From contig NW_027195388.1 of assembly GCF_038502225.1 (NCBI RefSeq), positions 55,001-119,000 of the forward strand: a stretch of DNA of 64,000 bases. Direction: 5' to 3'. Each line of letters begins with the position of its first letter. Position 1 is the first letter of the stretch. Below the pieces are notes generated by a model. It ran no database searches and had not been told where the DNA came from. It saw nothing but the letters and a program-made list of their open reading frames with translations. The stretch is from Cherax quadricarinatus. Its lineage: Eukaryota > Arthropoda > Malacostraca > Decapoda > Parastacidae. The translations under genes were made by a program, and so were the position numbers. Below are positions 1 to 14,188 of this stretch, piece after piece.

Positions 1-1847
1 TTATGTCGTTATCATACGTACCATGACTCGTTGTTGCCTCCCTGTCAGGTATTCCCTGATCCATTGCAGTGCCCTCCCTGTTATATGCGCCTGATCCTCC
101 TGTATCAAAGGCCTTCCTGCAGTCTAGGAAAATGCAATCAACCCACCCCTCTCTTTCGTGTCTTACTTCTGTTATCTTGTCATAAAACTCCAGAAGGTTT
201 GTGACACAGGATTTGCCTTCCATGAACCCATGCTGGTTTTCATTTATACTCTTGTTCCGTTCCAGGTGTTCCACCACTCTCCTGATAATCTTCTCCATGA
301 CTTTGCACACAATACATGTCAGAGACACAGGTCTGTAGTTTAGTGCCTCATTTCTGTTTCCTTTCTTAAATATGGGGACTACATTTGCTGTCTTCCATTT
401 CTCAGGCAGTTGCCCAGTTTCAAGGGATGTGTTGAAGATTGTGGTTAGGGGCACGCACAGCATCTCTGCTCCTTCTCTAAGGACCCACGGAGAGATGTCC
501 GGTCCCATCGCCTTTGAGGTATCAAGGTCACTTAGCAGCTTCTGGACCTCCTCCTCGGTTGTTCGTATGTCATCCAACACTTGTTGGTATATTCCCTCTT
601 GATGTTCCCTTCTCTGCTGTCTTCCCAGAGCCCTTCCTGTCTCTACTGTATAAACTTCCTTAAATCTCCTGTTTAGCTCCTCACATACCTCCTGATCATT
701 TCTTGTGAGTTCTCCACCTTCTGTCCTCAGTCTGATCACCTGGTCTTTGACTGTTGTCTTCCTCCTGATGTGGCTATACAACAGTTTCGGGTCAGTCTTG
801 ATTTTCTATGCTATGTTATTTTCATACTGTCGCTGGGCCTCCCTCCTTACCTGTGCGTACTCATTCCTGGCTCTGTGACTAATCTCCCTATTTTCATGTC
901 TTCTCTGTCTTCTGTACTTTTTCCATTCTCTATTGCACTTTGTTTTTGCCTCCTTACGCCGTCGGGTAAACCAGGGGCTCGTTCTGGTCTTCCCATTGTT
1001 TCTGTTGCCCTTGGGAATAAACCTTTCCACTGCCTCCTTGCATTTTGTTGTTACATATTCCATCATTTCATTTACTGGCTTTCCTGCCAGTTCTCTGTCC
1101 CATGGAACCTCCTGCAGGAAGTTCCTCAACCCTACGTAGTCCCCTCTTTTATAGTATGGCTTTTCCCATTCAACTCCTGTTACTCTCTCCACTTGTAACT
1201 CTACTATGTATTCAAAGCCCAGAACCACGTGGTCACTAGCTCCTAGGGGGCTCTCATATGTGATGTCCTCAATGTCTGAACTGCCCAGGGTGAACACAAG
1301 GTCCAATCTTGCTGGTTCATCCTCTGCTCTCACTCTGGTAGTGTCCTTAACATGTTGGTGCATGAGGTTTTCCAGCACCACATCCAACATCTTGGCTCTC
1401 CATGTTTCGGGACCCCCATGTGGCTCCAGGTTTTCCTAGTCAATCTCCCTGTGGTTGAAATCCCCCATAACCAGCAACTTTGCTCTGCTGGAGTGAGCTC
1501 TTCTTGCCACCTCAGCAAGTGTGTCCACCATTGCTCTGTTGCTCTCTTCATATTCCTCTCTTGGCCTCCTGCAGTTCTGTGGTGCATTATACATCACTGC
1601 AATGACCACCTTGAGCTTCCCAGACTGAAGTGTACCTACTATGTAGTCCCTTTCTCCTGTCTCGTCTATGCCTCCCATTTTCTCGAATTTCCATCGGTTT
1701 TTTACGAGCAGAGCAACCCCTCCTCCCCCTCTGCCCCTTTTATCTTTCCTCATGATCTGGTATCCTGGTGGGAAGATTGCATCTGTTATTGTCTCCGTGA
1801 GTTTTGTTTCTGTAACTGCTATGATGTCTGGGGACATCATAGCTTGG
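1..1847 (-). pseudogene. LINE-A copy 1, decayed non-LTR retrotransposon (endonuclease plus start of RT)
   Basis: Read on the minus strand this is a CR1/Jockey-group LINE, the same family as the copies at 11,930, 14,187, 35,795 and 36,498. It begins inside an AP-type endonuclease: TETKL near 1,800, GDFNHREID near 1,445, LDLVFT near 1,295 and ASDHVV near 1,235 carry the catalytic Glu, Asp/Asn and Ser-Asp-His. A basic linker (WFTRRRKEAKTKC) and the N-terminal reverse transcriptase (DTSKAMGPD, PVSLTCIVCKVMEKI, DCRKAFDT) follow. It is dead. A Trp codon has become TAG at 1436-1438 and a Ser codon TAG at 806-808. About 29 bp are missing near base 100 relative to copy 2. Near base 15 the sequence appears to jump from mid-RT to the C-terminal MITTY region, so the FADD box is absent. 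The 5' side ends in a minisatellite. Family assignment is confident; the clade is less so. Confidence 0.9.
1818..1843. repeat. Perfect hairpin at the LINE-A 5' truncation
   Basis: Arms GCTATGATGTC (1818-1828) and GACATCATAGC (1833-1843) are exact reverse complements around a 4-nt loop. One arm is LINE-A coding sequence; the other lies at the border with the 20-bp minisatellite. Confidence 0.85.
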
Positions 1848-2312
1848 CACTCCACTAATAACCCTGGCACTCCACCAACAAGCCTGGCACTCCATCAACA
1901 AGCCTGGCACTCCACCAACAAGCTTGGCACTCTATCTACATACATGTCACCTCACTAACAAGCCTGGCACTCCACCAACAACCCTGGCACTCCACCTACA
2001 TACGTGGCACCTTACCAACAAGCCTGGCACACCATGAACAAGCCTGGCACTCCATGAACAACCCTGGCACTGCATCATCAAGCTTAGCACTCCATCAACA
2101 AGCCTGGCACTGCATCAACAAGCCTGGCACTGCATCAACAAGCCTGGCACTCCACCAACAAACATGGCACTCCACCAACAAGCCTGGCACTCCACCAACA
2201 AGCCTGGCACTCCACCAACAAACATAGCACTCCTCCAACAAGCCTGGCACTCCTCCAACAAACATGGCACTCCACCAACAAGCCTGGCACTCCATCAACA
2301 TACGTGGCACCA
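1844..2312. repeat. 20-bp minisatellite
   Basis: About 23 units of CCTGGCACTCCACCAACAAG with point variants such as CATGGCACTCC. It directly abuts the truncated 5' side of LINE-A copy 1. Isolated GGCAC words continue to about 2,560, suggesting a decayed edge. Confidence 0.95.
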
Positions 2313-3040
2313 ATCTGCCAGTCCTTTGTGGCACTGAGTGGCATTCATAAAGCTTAGTAAAATACGTTATGGCACTAACCAAGAGTGCCACCAGCAATTA
2401 CTACCTCGTGTTGGACACCTCAAATTTAACCTCCAAGGAAAATCAAGATGGAGGGGGCGGAGACCCCTCAGTTAAGACCCTTAAAGGGTTGTTCCATAAG
2501 GGTGCTAGTTGCCTGGCACTGTGGGTGCCAATTAGGTGGGTCTGGCACTGAGATGGCACTAATAAAACACTGGGAGCTTGCAGCACTGGTCTTCAGTAAT
2601 GAAAAGACAATTAGAGGGGAAGCATCTCCCCTCGTACCTGGTCCCGCTGGTTGCTAGGCAACCGCGTCCCCTCACCCCTGGGTGTCAACAAGGTCGTAAG
2701 CCTCTCCCGCCTCCCCACACCAATACCACCCTTACTGCCACCTCCCATAAGGGTAAAAAATGGTGCTTGTTGCTTATGTCTGATTGTAGTGGCTGAGAAA
2801 CATATTACGACAGTGCTTGAAGCTGCAAGACTCACCTAACTTGCTAAACTGGCACCTATGTCGCCTGTACCTAGGTGCTACCTTGGTGTAAGACAGGTGA
2901 GGTGGGAGGGCTGAGGGACTGTGAGTCTTGTGTAGTAGTGTACTAAGGGTGAGAGTGTCTTACAATGTGCTGGACCGGGTATGGTTGAGGCTAAAACATA
3001 TTTGTTGATATTACACATGTTAGGTAATAATAACTGACAG
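2313..3040. other. Low-complexity spacer without a recognisable gene
   Basis: Scattered GGCAC words (decayed edge of the preceding minisatellite) give way to ordinary sequence with a C-rich patch near 2,690-2,750. The only open frames are under 80 codons. No RNA gene or element was recognised. Confidence 0.6.
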
Positions 3041-6000
3041 GTGTGTGGCAGGTGTTGTTGTTGTTGATGGTGCGGCACATGTTGTTGTTGTTGTTGGTGT
3101 GGCAGGTGTTGTTGGTGGTGTGGCAGGTGTTGTTGGTGGTGGTGGTGTGGCACATGTTGTTGTTGTTGGTGTGGCAGGTGTTGTTGGTGGTGGTGTGGCA
3201 GGTGTTGTTGTTGTTGTTGGTGTGGCAGGTGTTGTTGTTGTTGTTGTTGGTGTGGCAGGTGTTGTTGGTGGTGGTGTGGCAGGTGTTGTTGTTGTTGTTG
3301 GTGTGGCAGGTGTTGTTGGTGGTGGTGTGGCAGGTGTTGTTGTTGTTGTTGGTGTGGCAGGTGTTGTTGTTGTTGTTGTTGGTGTGGCAGGTATTGTTGT
3401 TGTTGTTGTTGGTGTGGCAGGTGTTGTTGTTGTTGTTGTTGGTGTGGCAGGTGTTGTTGGTGGTGGTGTGGCACATGTTGTGTTGTTGTTGGTGTGGCAG
3501 GTGTTGTTGGTGGTGGTGTGGCACATGTTGTTGTTGGTGTGGCAGGTGTTGTTGGTGGTGGTGGTGTGGCACATGTTGTTGTTGTTGTTGGTGTGGCAGG
3601 TGTAGTTGGTGGTGGTGTAGCACATGTTGTTGTTGGTGTGGCAGGTGTTGTTGTTGGTGGTGGTGTGGCACATGTTGTTGTTGGTGTGGCAGGTGTTGTT
3701 GGTGGTGGTGTGGCACATGTTGTTGTTGGTGTGGCAGGTGTTGTTGTTGGTGGATGTGTGGCAGGTGTTGTTGTTGTTGTTGGTGTGGCAGGTGTTGTTG
3801 GTGGTGGTGTGGCACATGTTGTTGTTGGTGTGGCAGGTGTTGTTGGTGGTGGTGGTGTGGCAGGTGTTGTTGGTGGTGGTGGTGTGGCACATGTTGTTGT
3901 TGGTGTGGCAGGTGTTGTTGTTGGTGTGGCAGGTGTTGTTGGTGGTGGTGTGGCAGGTGTTGTTGTTGTTGTTGTTGTTGGTGTGGCAGGTGTTGTTGGT
4001 GGTGGTGTGGCAGGTGTTGTTGTTGTTGTTGTTGGTGTGGCAGGTGTTGTTGTTGTTGGTGTGGCAGGTGTTGTTGTTGGTGGTGCGGCAGGTGTTGTTG
4101 TTGTTGTTGTTGGTGTGGCAGGTGTTGTTGTGGCAGGTGTTGTTGTGGCAGGTGTTGTTGTTGTTGTTGTTGGTGTGGCAGGTGTTGTTGTTGTTGTTGT
4201 TGGTGTGGCAGGTGTTGTTGTTGTTGTTGTGGCAGGTGTTGTTGTTGTTGTTGTTGGTGTGGCAGGTGTTGTTGTTGTTAGTGGTGCGGCAGGTGTTGTT
4301 GTTGTTGTTGTGGCAGGTGTTGTTGTTGTTGGTGTGGCAGGTGTTGTTGTTGTTGGTGTGGCAGGTGTTGTTGTTGGTGGTGGTGCGGCACATGTTGTTG
4401 TTGTTGTGCCAGGTGTTGTTGGTGGTGGTGGTGTGGCAGGTGTTGTTGGTGGTGGTGGTGTGGCAGGTGTTGTTGGTGGTGGTGGTGTGGCAGGTGTTGT
4501 TGGTGGTGGTGGTGTGGCAGGTGTTGTTGTTGTTGGTGGTGGTGTGGCAGGTGTTGTTGGTGGTGGTGGTGTGGCAGGTGTTGGTGGTGGTGGTGTGGCA
4601 GGTGTTGTTGTTGTTGGTGGTGTGGCAGGTGTTGTTGGTGGTGGTGGTGTGGCAGGTGTTGTTGGTGGTGGTGGTGTGGCAGGTGTTGTTGTTGGTGGTG
4701 GTGTGGCAGGTGTTGTTGTTGGTGGTGGTGTGGCAGGTGTTGTTGTTGTTGTGCCAGGTGTTGTTGGTGGTGGTGGTGTGGCAGGTGTTGTTGTTGGTGG
4801 TGGTGTGGCAGGTGTTGTTGGTGGTGGTGGTGTGGCAGGTGTTGTTGTTGTTGTTGGTGTGGCAGGTGTTGTTGTTGGTGGTGGTGTGGCAGGTGTTGTT
4901 GTTGTTGGTGTGGCAGGTGTTGTTGTTGTGGCAGGTGTTGTTGGTGGTGGTGGTGTGGCACATGTTGTTGTTGTTGTTGGTGTGGCAGGTGTTGTTGTTG
5001 TTGGTGTGGCAGGTGTTGTTGGTGGTGTGGCAGGTGTTGTTGTTGTTGTGCCAGGTGTTGTTGGTGGTGTGGCAGGTGTTGTTGTTGTTGTTGGTGTGGC
5101 AGGTGTTGTTGGTGGTGGTGGTGTGGCAGGTGTTGTTGTTGGTGGTGTGGCAGGTGTTGTTGGTGGTGGTGTGGCAGGTGTTGTTGTTGTTGGTGGTGCA
5201 GCACATGTTGTTGTTGTTGGTGTGGCAGGTGTTGTTGTTGGTGGTGGTGTGGCAGGTGTTGTTGTTGGTGGTGGTGTGGCAGGTGTTGTTGTTGGTGGTG
5301 GTGTGGCAGGTGTTGTTGTTGGTGGTGGTGTGGCAGGTGTTGTTGTTGGTGGTGGTGTGGCAGGTGTTGTTGTTGGTGGTGGTGTGGCAGGTGTTGTTGT
5401 TGGTGGTGGTGTGGCAGGTGTTGTTGTTGGTGGTGGTGTGGCAGGTGTTGTTATTGTTGGTGGTGTGGCAGGTGTTGTTGTTGGTGGTGGTGTGGCAGGT
5501 GTTGTTATTGTTGATGGTGCGGCACATGTTGTTGTTGTTGTTGGTGTGGCAGGTGTTATTGGTGGTGGTGTGGCAGGTGTTGTTGTTGGTGGTGGTGTGG
5601 CAGGTGTTGTTGTTGTTGGTGGTGTGGCAGGTGTTGTTGGTGTGGCAGGTGTTGTTGGTGGTGGTGGTGTGGCAGGTGTTGTTGTTGGTGGTGGTGTGGC
5701 AGGTGTTGTTGTTGGTGGTGGTGTGGCAGGTGTTGTTGGTGGTGGTGTGGCAGGTGTTGTTGGTGGTGGTGTGGCAGGTGTTGTTGGTGGTGGTGGTGTG
5801 GCAGGTGTTGGTGGTGTGGCAGGTGTTGTTGGTGGTGGTGGTGGTGTGGCAGGTGTTGTTGTTGTTGTTGGTGTGGCAGGTGTTGTTGTTGGTGTGGCAG
5901 GTGTTGCTGTTGGTGGGTGTGTGGCAGGTGTTGTTGGTGGTGGTGGTGTGGCAGGTGTTGTTGGTGGTGGTGTGGCAGGTGTTGCTGTTGGTGGTGGTGG

Positions 6001-6773
6001 TGTGGCAGGTGTTGTTGGTGGTGGTGGTGTGGCAGGTGTTGTTGGTGGTGGTGGTGTGGCAGGTGTTGTTGTTGGTGGTGGTGTGGCAGGTGTTGCTGTT
6101 GGTGGGGGTGTGGCAGGTGTTGTTGGTGGTGGTGTGGCAGGTGTTGTTGTTGTTAGTGGTGTAGCAGGTGTTGTTGTTGGTGGTGGTGTGGCAGGTGTTG
6201 TTGTTGGTGGTGGTGTGGCAGGTGTTGTTGTTGGTGGTGGTGTGGCAGGTGTTGTTGTTGGTGGTGGTGTGGCAGGTCTTGTTGTTGGTGGTGGTGTGGC
6301 AGGTGTTGTTGTTGGTGGTGGTGTGGCAGGTGTTGTTGTTGGTGGTGGTGTGGCAGGTGTTGTTGTTGGTGGTGGTGTGGCAGGTCTTGTTGTTGGTGGT
6401 GGTGTAGCAGGTGTTGTTGTTGGTGGTGGTGTGGCAGGTGTTGTTGTTGGTGGTGGTGTGGCAGGTGTTGTTGTTGGTGGTGGTGTGGCAAGTGTTGTTG
6501 CTGGTGGTGGTGTGGCAGGTGTTGTTGTTGGTGGTGGTGTGGCAGGTGTTGTTGTTGTTGGTGTGGCAGGTGTTGTTGTTGGTGGTGGTGTGGCAGGTGT
6601 TGTTGTTGTTGGTGGTGTGGCAGGTGTTGTTGTTGGTGGTGGTGTGGCAAGTGTTGTTGTTGTTGGTGGTGTGGCAGGTGTTGTTGTTGTTGGTGGTGTG
6701 GCAGGTGTTGTTGTTGCTGGTGGTGGTGTGGCAAGTGTTGTTGTTGGTGGTGGTGTGGCAGGTGTTGTTGTTA
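3041..6773. repeat. G-rich TTG/TGG compound satellite with GGCAGGTG punctuation
   Basis: GTGTGGCAGGTG alternates with runs of GTT and GGT. Units are mostly 24-33 bp and vary in 3-bp steps. A variant GGCACATG punctuation is common from 3,070 to 4,980 and rare later. Cytosine on the plus strand occurs almost only in the punctuation word. Because lengths stay near multiples of three and stops are absent, nearly all frames are open; this is not evidence of a gene. Confidence 0.95.
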
Positions 6774-6886
6774 TGGTAGTGTTGGTAGTTGTAGTAGTGT
6801 TAGTGATGGTAGTAGTAGTAGTAGGGCTGGTGGTAGTTGTAGTAGTACTGGTGGTAGTACTAGTAGTAGTGGTAGTTGGTGGGCAC
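6774..6886. repeat. GTA/GTAGTA trinucleotide microsatellite
   Basis: Imperfect GTA and GTT triplets follow the G-rich array without a spacer. Confidence 0.85.
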
Positions 6887-6919
6887 AGAATGGTGGTAGG
6901 ACTGAAAACAGTTGTACAA

Positions 6920-7039
6920 CACCTGGGCGTCTCCATTCATCAATAAAGTCACCCAGGTGTTGTACATGTGTCTTATTCATCAATAAAGTCACCCAGGTGT
7001 TACACATGTGTCTTATTCATCAATAAAGACACCCAGGTG
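6920..7039. repeat. 40-bp satellite, left part (about 3 units)
   Basis: Units contain ACCCAGGTGTTGTACATG, CTTATTCATC and AATAAAG. This is the same array that resumes at 8,389; the two parts are separated by an RTE-like insertion. Confidence 0.9.
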
Positions 7040-8388
7040 GATTTGGAAAAGGCGTATGACAGGGTGGATAGGGGGGCAATGTGGCAGATGTTGCAAGTGT
7101 ATGGTGTAGGAGGTAGGTTACTGAAAGCAGTGAAGAGTTTTTACGAGGATAGTGAGGCTCAAGTTAGAGTATGTAGGAAAGAGGGAAATTTTTTCCCAGT
7201 AAAAGTAGGCCTTAGACAAGGATGTGTGATGTCACCGTGGTTGTTTAATATATTTATAGATGGGGTTGTAAGAGAAGTAAATGCGAGGGTCTTGGCAAGA
7301 GGCGTGGAGTTAAAAGATAAAGAATCACACACAAAGTGGGAGTTGTCACAGCTGCTCTTTGCCGATGACACTGTGCTCTTGGGAGATTCTGAAGAGAAGT
7401 TGCAGAGATTGGTGGATGAATTTGGTAGGGTGTGCAAAAGAAGAAAATTAAAGGTGAATACAGGAAAGAGTAAGGTTATGAGGATAACAAAAAGATTAGG
7501 TGATGAAAGATTGAATATCAGATTGGAGGGAGAGAGTATGGAGGAGGTGAACGTATTCAGATATTTGGGAGTGGACGTGTCAGCGGATGGGTCTATGAAA
7601 GATGAGGTGAATCATAGAATTGATGAGGGAAAAAGAGTGAGTGGTGCACTTAGGAGTCTGTGGAGACAAAGAACTTTGTCCTTGGAGGCAAAGAGGGGAA
7701 TGTATGAGAGTATAGTTTTACCAACGCTCTTATATGGGTGTGAAGCGTGGGTGATGAATGTTGCAGCGAGGAGAAGGCTGGAGGCAGTGGAGATGTCATG
7801 TCTGAGGGCAATGTGTGGTGTGAATATAATGCAGAGAATTCGTAGTTTGGAAGTTAGGAGGAGGTGCGGGATTACCAAAACTGTTGTCCAGAGGGCTGAG
7901 GAAGGGTTGTTGAGGTGGTTCGGACATGTAGAGAGAATGGAGCGAAACAGAATGACTTCAAGAGTGTATCAGTCTGTAGTGGAAGGAAGGCGGGGTAGGG
8001 GTCGGCCTAGGAAGGGTTGGAGGGAGGGGGTAAAGGAGGTTTTGTGTGCGAGGGGCTTGGACTTCCAGCAGGCATGCGTGAGCGTGTTTGATAGGAGTGA
8101 ATGGAGACAAATGGTTTTTAATACTTGACGTGCTGTTGGAGTGTGAGCAAAGTAACATTTATGAAGGGATTCAGGGAAACCGGCAGGCCGGACTTGAGTC
8201 CTGGAGATGGGAAGTACAGTGCCTGCACTCTGAAGGAGGGGTGTTAATGTTGCAGTTTAAAAACTGTAGTGTAAAGCACCCTTCTGGCAAGACAGTGATG
8301 GAGTGAATGATGGTGAAAGTTTTTCTTTTTCGGGCCACCCTGCCTTGGTGGGAATCGGCCGGTGTGATAATAAAAAAAATAAAAAAGT
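7040..8388 (+). pseudogene. RTE-like LINE copy 1, 5'-truncated, RT through 3' tail
   Basis: An open frame runs from about 7,041 to a TGA at 8,126-8,128. It enters the reverse transcriptase at motif A (DLEKAYDRVDRG), continues through GLRQGCVMSPWLFN and LLFADDTVLLG (FADD at 7,358-7,369), the thumb, and a basic C-terminus (WFGHVERMERNR, GRRGRGRPRKGW). All upstream protein is missing and no native start is present, so this is a truncated copy, not a working gene. About 250 bp of 3' UTR follows, ending in an A-rich TAATAAAAAAAATAAAAAA tail. It interrupts the 40-bp satellite, and CACCCAGGTG on both sides (7,030-7,039 and 8,389-8,398) fits a target-site duplication. The RTE clade is my best reading of the C-terminus; R1- or L1-like relatives are possible. 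A near-identical partial copy lies at 43,559. Confidence 0.88.
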
Positions 8389-10511
8389 CACCCAGGTGTT
8401 GTACATGTGTCTTATTCATCAATAGTCACCCAGGTGTTGTACATGTGTCTTATTCATCAATAAAGACACCCAGGTGTTGTACATGTGTCTTATTCATCAT
8501 TAAAGACACCCAGGTGTTGTACATGTGTCTTATTCATCAATAAAGTCACCCAGGTGTTGTACATGTGTCTTATTCATCAATAAAGACACCCAGGTGTTGT
8601 ACATGTGTCTTATTCATCAATAAAGTCACCCAGGTGTTGTACATGTGTCTTATTCATCAATAAACACACCCAGGTGTTGAACATGTGTCTTATTCATCAA
8701 TAAAGTCACCCAGGTGTTACACATGTGTCTTATTCATCAATAAAGACACCCAGGTGTTGTACATGTGTCTTATTCATCAATAAAGTCACCCAGGTGTTGT
8801 ACATGTGTCTTATTCATCAATAAAGACACCCAGGTGTTGTACATGTGTCTTATTCATCAATAAAGTCACCCAGGTGTTGTACATGTGTCTTATTCATCAA
8901 TAAAGACACCCAGGTGTTGTACATGTGTCTTATTCATCAATAAAGTCACCCAGGTGTTGTACATGTGTCTTATTCATCAATAAACACACCCAGGTGTTGA
9001 ACATGTGTCTTATTCATCAATAAAGTCACCCAGGTGTTACACATGTGTCTTATTCATCAATAAAGACACCCAGGTGTTGTACATGTGTCTTATTCATCAA
9101 TAAAGACACCCAGGTGTTACACATGTGTCTTATTCATCAATAAAGTCACCCAGGTGTTGTACATGTGTCTTATTCATCAATAAAGTCACCCAGGTGTTGT
9201 ACATGTGTCTTATTCATCAATAAAGTCACCCAGGTGTTGTACATGTGTCTTATTCATCAATAAAGACACCCAGGTGTTACACATGTATCTTATTCATCAT
9301 TAAAGACACCCAGGTGTTACACATGTGTCTTATTCATCAAAAAAGTCACCCAGGTGTTGTACATGTGTCTTATTCATCAATAAAGACACCCAGGTGTTAC
9401 ACATGTGTCTTATTCATCAATAAAGACACCCAGGTGTTACACATGTATCTTATTCATCATTAAAGACACCCAGGTGTTACACATGTGTCTTATTCATCAA
9501 AAAAGTCACCCAGGTGTTGTACATGTGTCTTATTCATCAATAAAGACACCCAGGTGTTACACATGTGTCTTATTCATCAATAAAGACACCCAGGTGTTAC
9601 ACATGTATCTTATTCATCATTAAAGACACCCAGGTGTTACACATGTGTCTTATTCATCAATAAAGTCACCCAGGTGTTGTACATGTGTCTTATTCATCAA
9701 TAAAGACACCCAGGTGTTACACATGTGTCTTATTCATCAATAAAGTCACCCAGGTGTTGTACATGTGTCTTATTCATCAATAAAGTCACCCAGGTGTTGT
9801 ACATGTGTCTTATTCATCAATAAAGACACCCAGGTGTTACACATGTGTCTTATTCATCAATAAAGTCACCCAGGTGTTGTACATGTGTCTTATTCATCAA
9901 TAAAGTCACCCAGGTGTTGCACATGTGTCTTATTCATCAATAAAGACACCCAGGTGTTGTACATGTGTCTTATTCATCAATAAAGACAACCCAGGTGTTG
10001 TACATGTGTCTTATTCATCAATAAAGTCACCCAGGTGTTGTACATGTGTCTTATTCACCAATAAAGTCACCCAGGTGTTGTACATGTGTCTTATTCATCA
10101 ATAAAGAAACCCAGGTGTTACACATGTGTCTTATTCATCAATAAAGTCACCCAGGTGTTGTACATGTGTCTTATTCATCAATAAAGTCACCCAGGTGTTG
10201 TACATGTGTCTTATTCATCATTAAAGTCACCCAGGTGTTGTACATGTGTCTTATTCATCAATAAAGACAGCCAGGTGTTACACATGTGTCTTATTCATCA
10301 ATAAAGTCACCCAGGTGTTACACATGTGTCTTATTCATCAATAAAGACACCCAGGTGTTACACATGTGTCTTATTCATCAATAAAGACACCCAGGTGTTA
10401 CACATGTGTCTTATTCATCAATAAAGACACCCAGGTGTTGTACATGTGTCTTATTCATCAATAAAGTCACCCAGGTGTTGTACATGTGTCTTATTCATCA
10501 ATAAAGACAAC
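8389..10511. repeat. 40-bp satellite, main array (about 53 units)
   Basis: Regular 40-bp period. Each unit has ACCCAGGTGTT(GT/AC)ACATG, TGTCTTATTCATC and almost always AATAAA. Two main variants alternate (AAAGTCACCC and AAAGACACCC; TTGTACATG and TTACACATG). The (AATAAA + GT-rich) order is polyadenylation-like in every unit. Confidence 0.97.
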
Positions 10512-10597
10512 CCAGATACTAAAAATACTGTATTTACATTACGGCTCTACATACAGTTGTATAGACTGTTATCAAGTCAACACAAAACTCTACACAG

Positions 10598-11183
10598 TTA
10601 TATACAACCCTGCACTCAACAACAGTTATATACAACCCTGCACTCAACAACAGTTATATACAACCCTGCACTCAACAACAGTTATATACAACCCTGCACT
10701 CAACAACAGTTATATACAACCCTGCACTCAACAACAGTTATATACAACCCTGCACTCAACAACAGTTATATACAACCCTGCACTCAACAACAGTTATATA
10801 CAACCCTGCACTCATCAACAGTTATATACAACCCTGCACTCAACAACAGTTAAATACAACCCTATACTCAACAACAGTTATATACAACCCTATACTCAAC
10901 AACAGTTATACACAACCCTATACTCAACAAGTTATATACAACCCTATACTCAACAACAGATATACACAACCCTATACTCAACAACAGTTATATACAACCC
11001 TGCACTCAACAACAGTTATATACAACCCTATACTCAACAACAGTTATATACAACCCTATACTCAACAACAGTTATATACAACCCTATACTCAACAACAGT
11101 TATATTCAACCCTATACTCAACAACAGTTATATACAACCCTACACTCAACAACAGTTATATACAACCCTCCAGCTAACAACAG
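10598..11183. repeat. 28-bp satellite (about 21 units)
   Basis: Unit built from CAGTTATATACAACCC and TGCACTCAACAA. The first half has CTGCACTC, the later half CTATACTC, with occasional reversion, showing two subarrays. Confidence 0.95.
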
Positions 11184-11311
11184 TAGACCTTGGTACCATG
11201 TATAAACATTATTATTATATGATCCGAGGAAGGGGATGGCTGCTACCATGAGGGGGTTTATAGGTTGTATTTAAACAATCATTTAACAAATGCTGAAGAC
11301 TCTCCCTCACA

Positions 11312-11469
11312 CACACACAGTGTGGTATGGTGGCTAGAGCACTGCGTACTTTGTCCCAAGGTTCGTAGGCTCGAGTCTCCTTCGACCAGAGACTATTGTT
11401 CCCAGTAGCAACCAGTGAAGAGGCGGGGCCAGGAGCTAAGACTCGACCCCTGCAACCACAAATAGGTGA

Positions 11470-11472
<3 letters not shown>
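11312..11472 (+). mobile_element. tRNA-derived SINE with a LINE-A 3' tail
   Basis: The head has a polymerase III A-box-like TGGCTAGAGCACTG (from 11,331) and a B-box-like GGCTCGAGTCT (11,368-11,378). From about 11,400 it continues as the LINE-A 3' end: CCCAGTAGCAACC, GAAGAGGCGGGGCCAGGAGC, CGACCCCTGCAACCACAAAT, AGGTGAG. The same block follows the stop codon of the LINE-A copies at 13,989 and 16,808. A shared 3' end is how SINEs borrow LINE machinery. It runs into (AC)n like the LINE-A copies. Head folding into a cloverleaf was not tested. Confidence 0.65.

Positions 11473-14186
<2,714 letters not shown>

Positions 14187-14188
<2 letters not shown>

Noticed and set aside
2878..6936. 1,352-codon minus-strand frame rich in Pro, Ala and Thr (mucin-like)
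   Set aside because: It is the translation of the TTG/TGG array. The other frames are also open for hundreds of codons, a single indel near 3,480 changes the repeat peptide to Gln/His-rich, and no signal peptide or non-repeat domain is present.
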